Shown here one piece after another: positions 63,604-64,000 of a stretch of DNA of 64,000 nucleotides (within the stretch, counting starts at the first letter, position 1; each line of letters begins with the position of its first letter). The position numbers were made by a program, and so were the translations under genes. Source of the DNA: Bacillota bacterium (lineage in GTDB: Bacteria; Bacillota; DSM-12270; Thermacetogeniales; Thermacetogeniaceae); NCBI GenBank assembly GCA_029907475.1, contig JARYLU010000001.1, forward strand, positions 1-64,000, in the 5' to 3' direction. The notes under the pieces are model-generated. The model saw only the letters and a list, made by a program, of their open reading frames with translations. It was not told the DNA's origin and ran no database searches.

Positions 63604-64000
63604 GGGGCCACTCGACCTTCTTCTCAAACTGATTGAAAAGCAAGAACTGGCAGTTACTTCTATTTCGGTGCATGAGATCATAGAGCAATTTTTTAATTAT
63701 TTCGCAGAAATTGATTTCGCAAATGTCGAGGAAGGAAGCCGGTTCCTGGTACTGGCGGCTACCCTACTTGCAATTAAGGCCCAGCTCGTTTTGCCCCAAC
63801 CTGAACAGGAGATCGAGTTGGAGCCTGGTCTTTTCCCTCGAGAAGAAATTAAAGAAATTGTACAGGGACCGGAACTTTTAACTTATCAACAGTTTCGGGA
63901 AGCGGCAGTTGTTCTCGAAACATCCGCCAAAAACTGGCGGTTGTGCTATAAACGCCCTCCTTCCGGTTTTCAGAAAAGGCCTGCACACCGGGCAAGGCGC
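63572..64000 (+). CDS. scpA: Segregation and condensation protein A, partial
   Basis: The first 143 codons of ScpA, running off the right edge. ScpA is the kleisin bridging SMC and ScpB in the bacterial condensin. Seen: SYRVKLEAFEGPLDLLLKLI at the N-terminus and FLVLAATLLAIKAQLVLP near 60, both family hallmarks. The TTG at 63572 overlaps trpS by 32 bases; its ribosome site (GATGGGA) is weak. The rest lies outside the window. Confidence 0.92.
   Translation, partial: MSYRVKLEAFEGPLDLLLKLIEKQELAVTSISVHEIIEQFFNYFAEIDFANVEEGSRFLVLAATLLAIKAQLVLPQPEQEIELEPGLFPREEIKEIVQGPELLTYQQFREAAVVLETSAKNWRLCYKRPPSGFQKRPAHRARR

Noticed and set aside
1-64000. CRISPR array, tRNA or rRNA genes
   Set aside because: No regularly spaced direct repeats, no cloverleaf-like sequence with GTTCRANYC arms at proper spacing, and no rRNA signature were found on either strand.

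Overview
The window looks like chromosomal core from an anaerobic, endospore-forming Bacillota (class Clostridia, of the Moorella / Thermacetogenium / Desulfotomaculum / Pelotomaculum kind). The reasons are the very dense sporulation gene content, many TTG and GTG starts behind strong Shine-Dalgarno sites, roughly even GC, an OLE RNA with its membrane partner, two folD genes, and 2-hydroxyacyl-CoA dehydratase-type activases. The species assignment is inference. Nearly every gene is on the + strand.

Layout. 1-1185: left edge and one minus-strand N-formylglutamate-amidohydrolase-like gene. 1186-6747: tldD, tldE, aroQ, an M24 peptidase, efp and a zinc-ribbon protein. 6906-12125: the whole spoIIIA operon (AA to AH), in which spoIIIAB carries a frameshift. 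12286-17448: a carboxyltransferase gene fused in frame to accB, then accC, an Asp23 / AmaP / DUF2273 envelope module and nusB. 18002-25411: two diverged folD genes, xseA, xseB, ispA, OLE RNA, oapA and dxs. 25414-32270: tlyA, nadK, mnmM, argR, recN, spoIVB and spo0A. 32362-38733: steA and a SteB/MctB-like gene, two glycosyltransferases, an M20 peptidase, DUF3866 and a Nudix hydrolase. 38723-41268: a disrupted stretch with an endonuclease-Q-like stub, an unknown gene, a tnpB remnant and an MFS exporter. 41400-53235: spoIIM, DUF4227, xerD, deoB, pdp, dacF, spoIIAA, spoIIAB, sigF, dodecin, spoVAC, spoVAD, spoVAE and spoVAF. 53340-64000: three dehydratase-activase proteins, trpB2, lysA, a DHH/CBS/nucleotidyltransferase-like protein, an M50 protease, trpS and the start of scpA.

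The order closely follows two blocks known from Bacillus subtilis (yqhS-yqhT-efp-spoIIIA-accBC-yqhY-nusB-folD-xseAB-ispA-dxs-tlyA-argR-recN-spoIVB-spo0A, and nudF-spoIIM-yqzK-xerD-deoB-dacF-spoIIA-sigF-spoVA-lysA). Departures from that order are therefore easy to see. Together the genes cover the sporulation decision (Spo0A), the forespore sigma switch (SpoIIAA, SpoIIAB, SigF), engulfment (SpoIIM), the mother cell-forespore channel (SpoIIIA), SigK-activation signalling (SpoIVB) and dipicolinate handling (SpoVA), alongside isoprenoid, folate C1 and carboxylase metabolism.

Most notable points: an OLE RNA / oapA locus; a pycB-like gene fused to a complete accB that keeps its own internal ribosome binding site; a folD1 that lacks the catalytic lysine beside a folD2 that keeps it; two orphan TnpB-type right ends, each stopping just before the ribosome binding site of a gene; a structured minus-strand element between spoVAE and spoVAF that resembles a HEARO / IscB omega RNA; a nucleotidyltransferase domain that has lost its three acidic positions; and the spoIIIAB frameshift.
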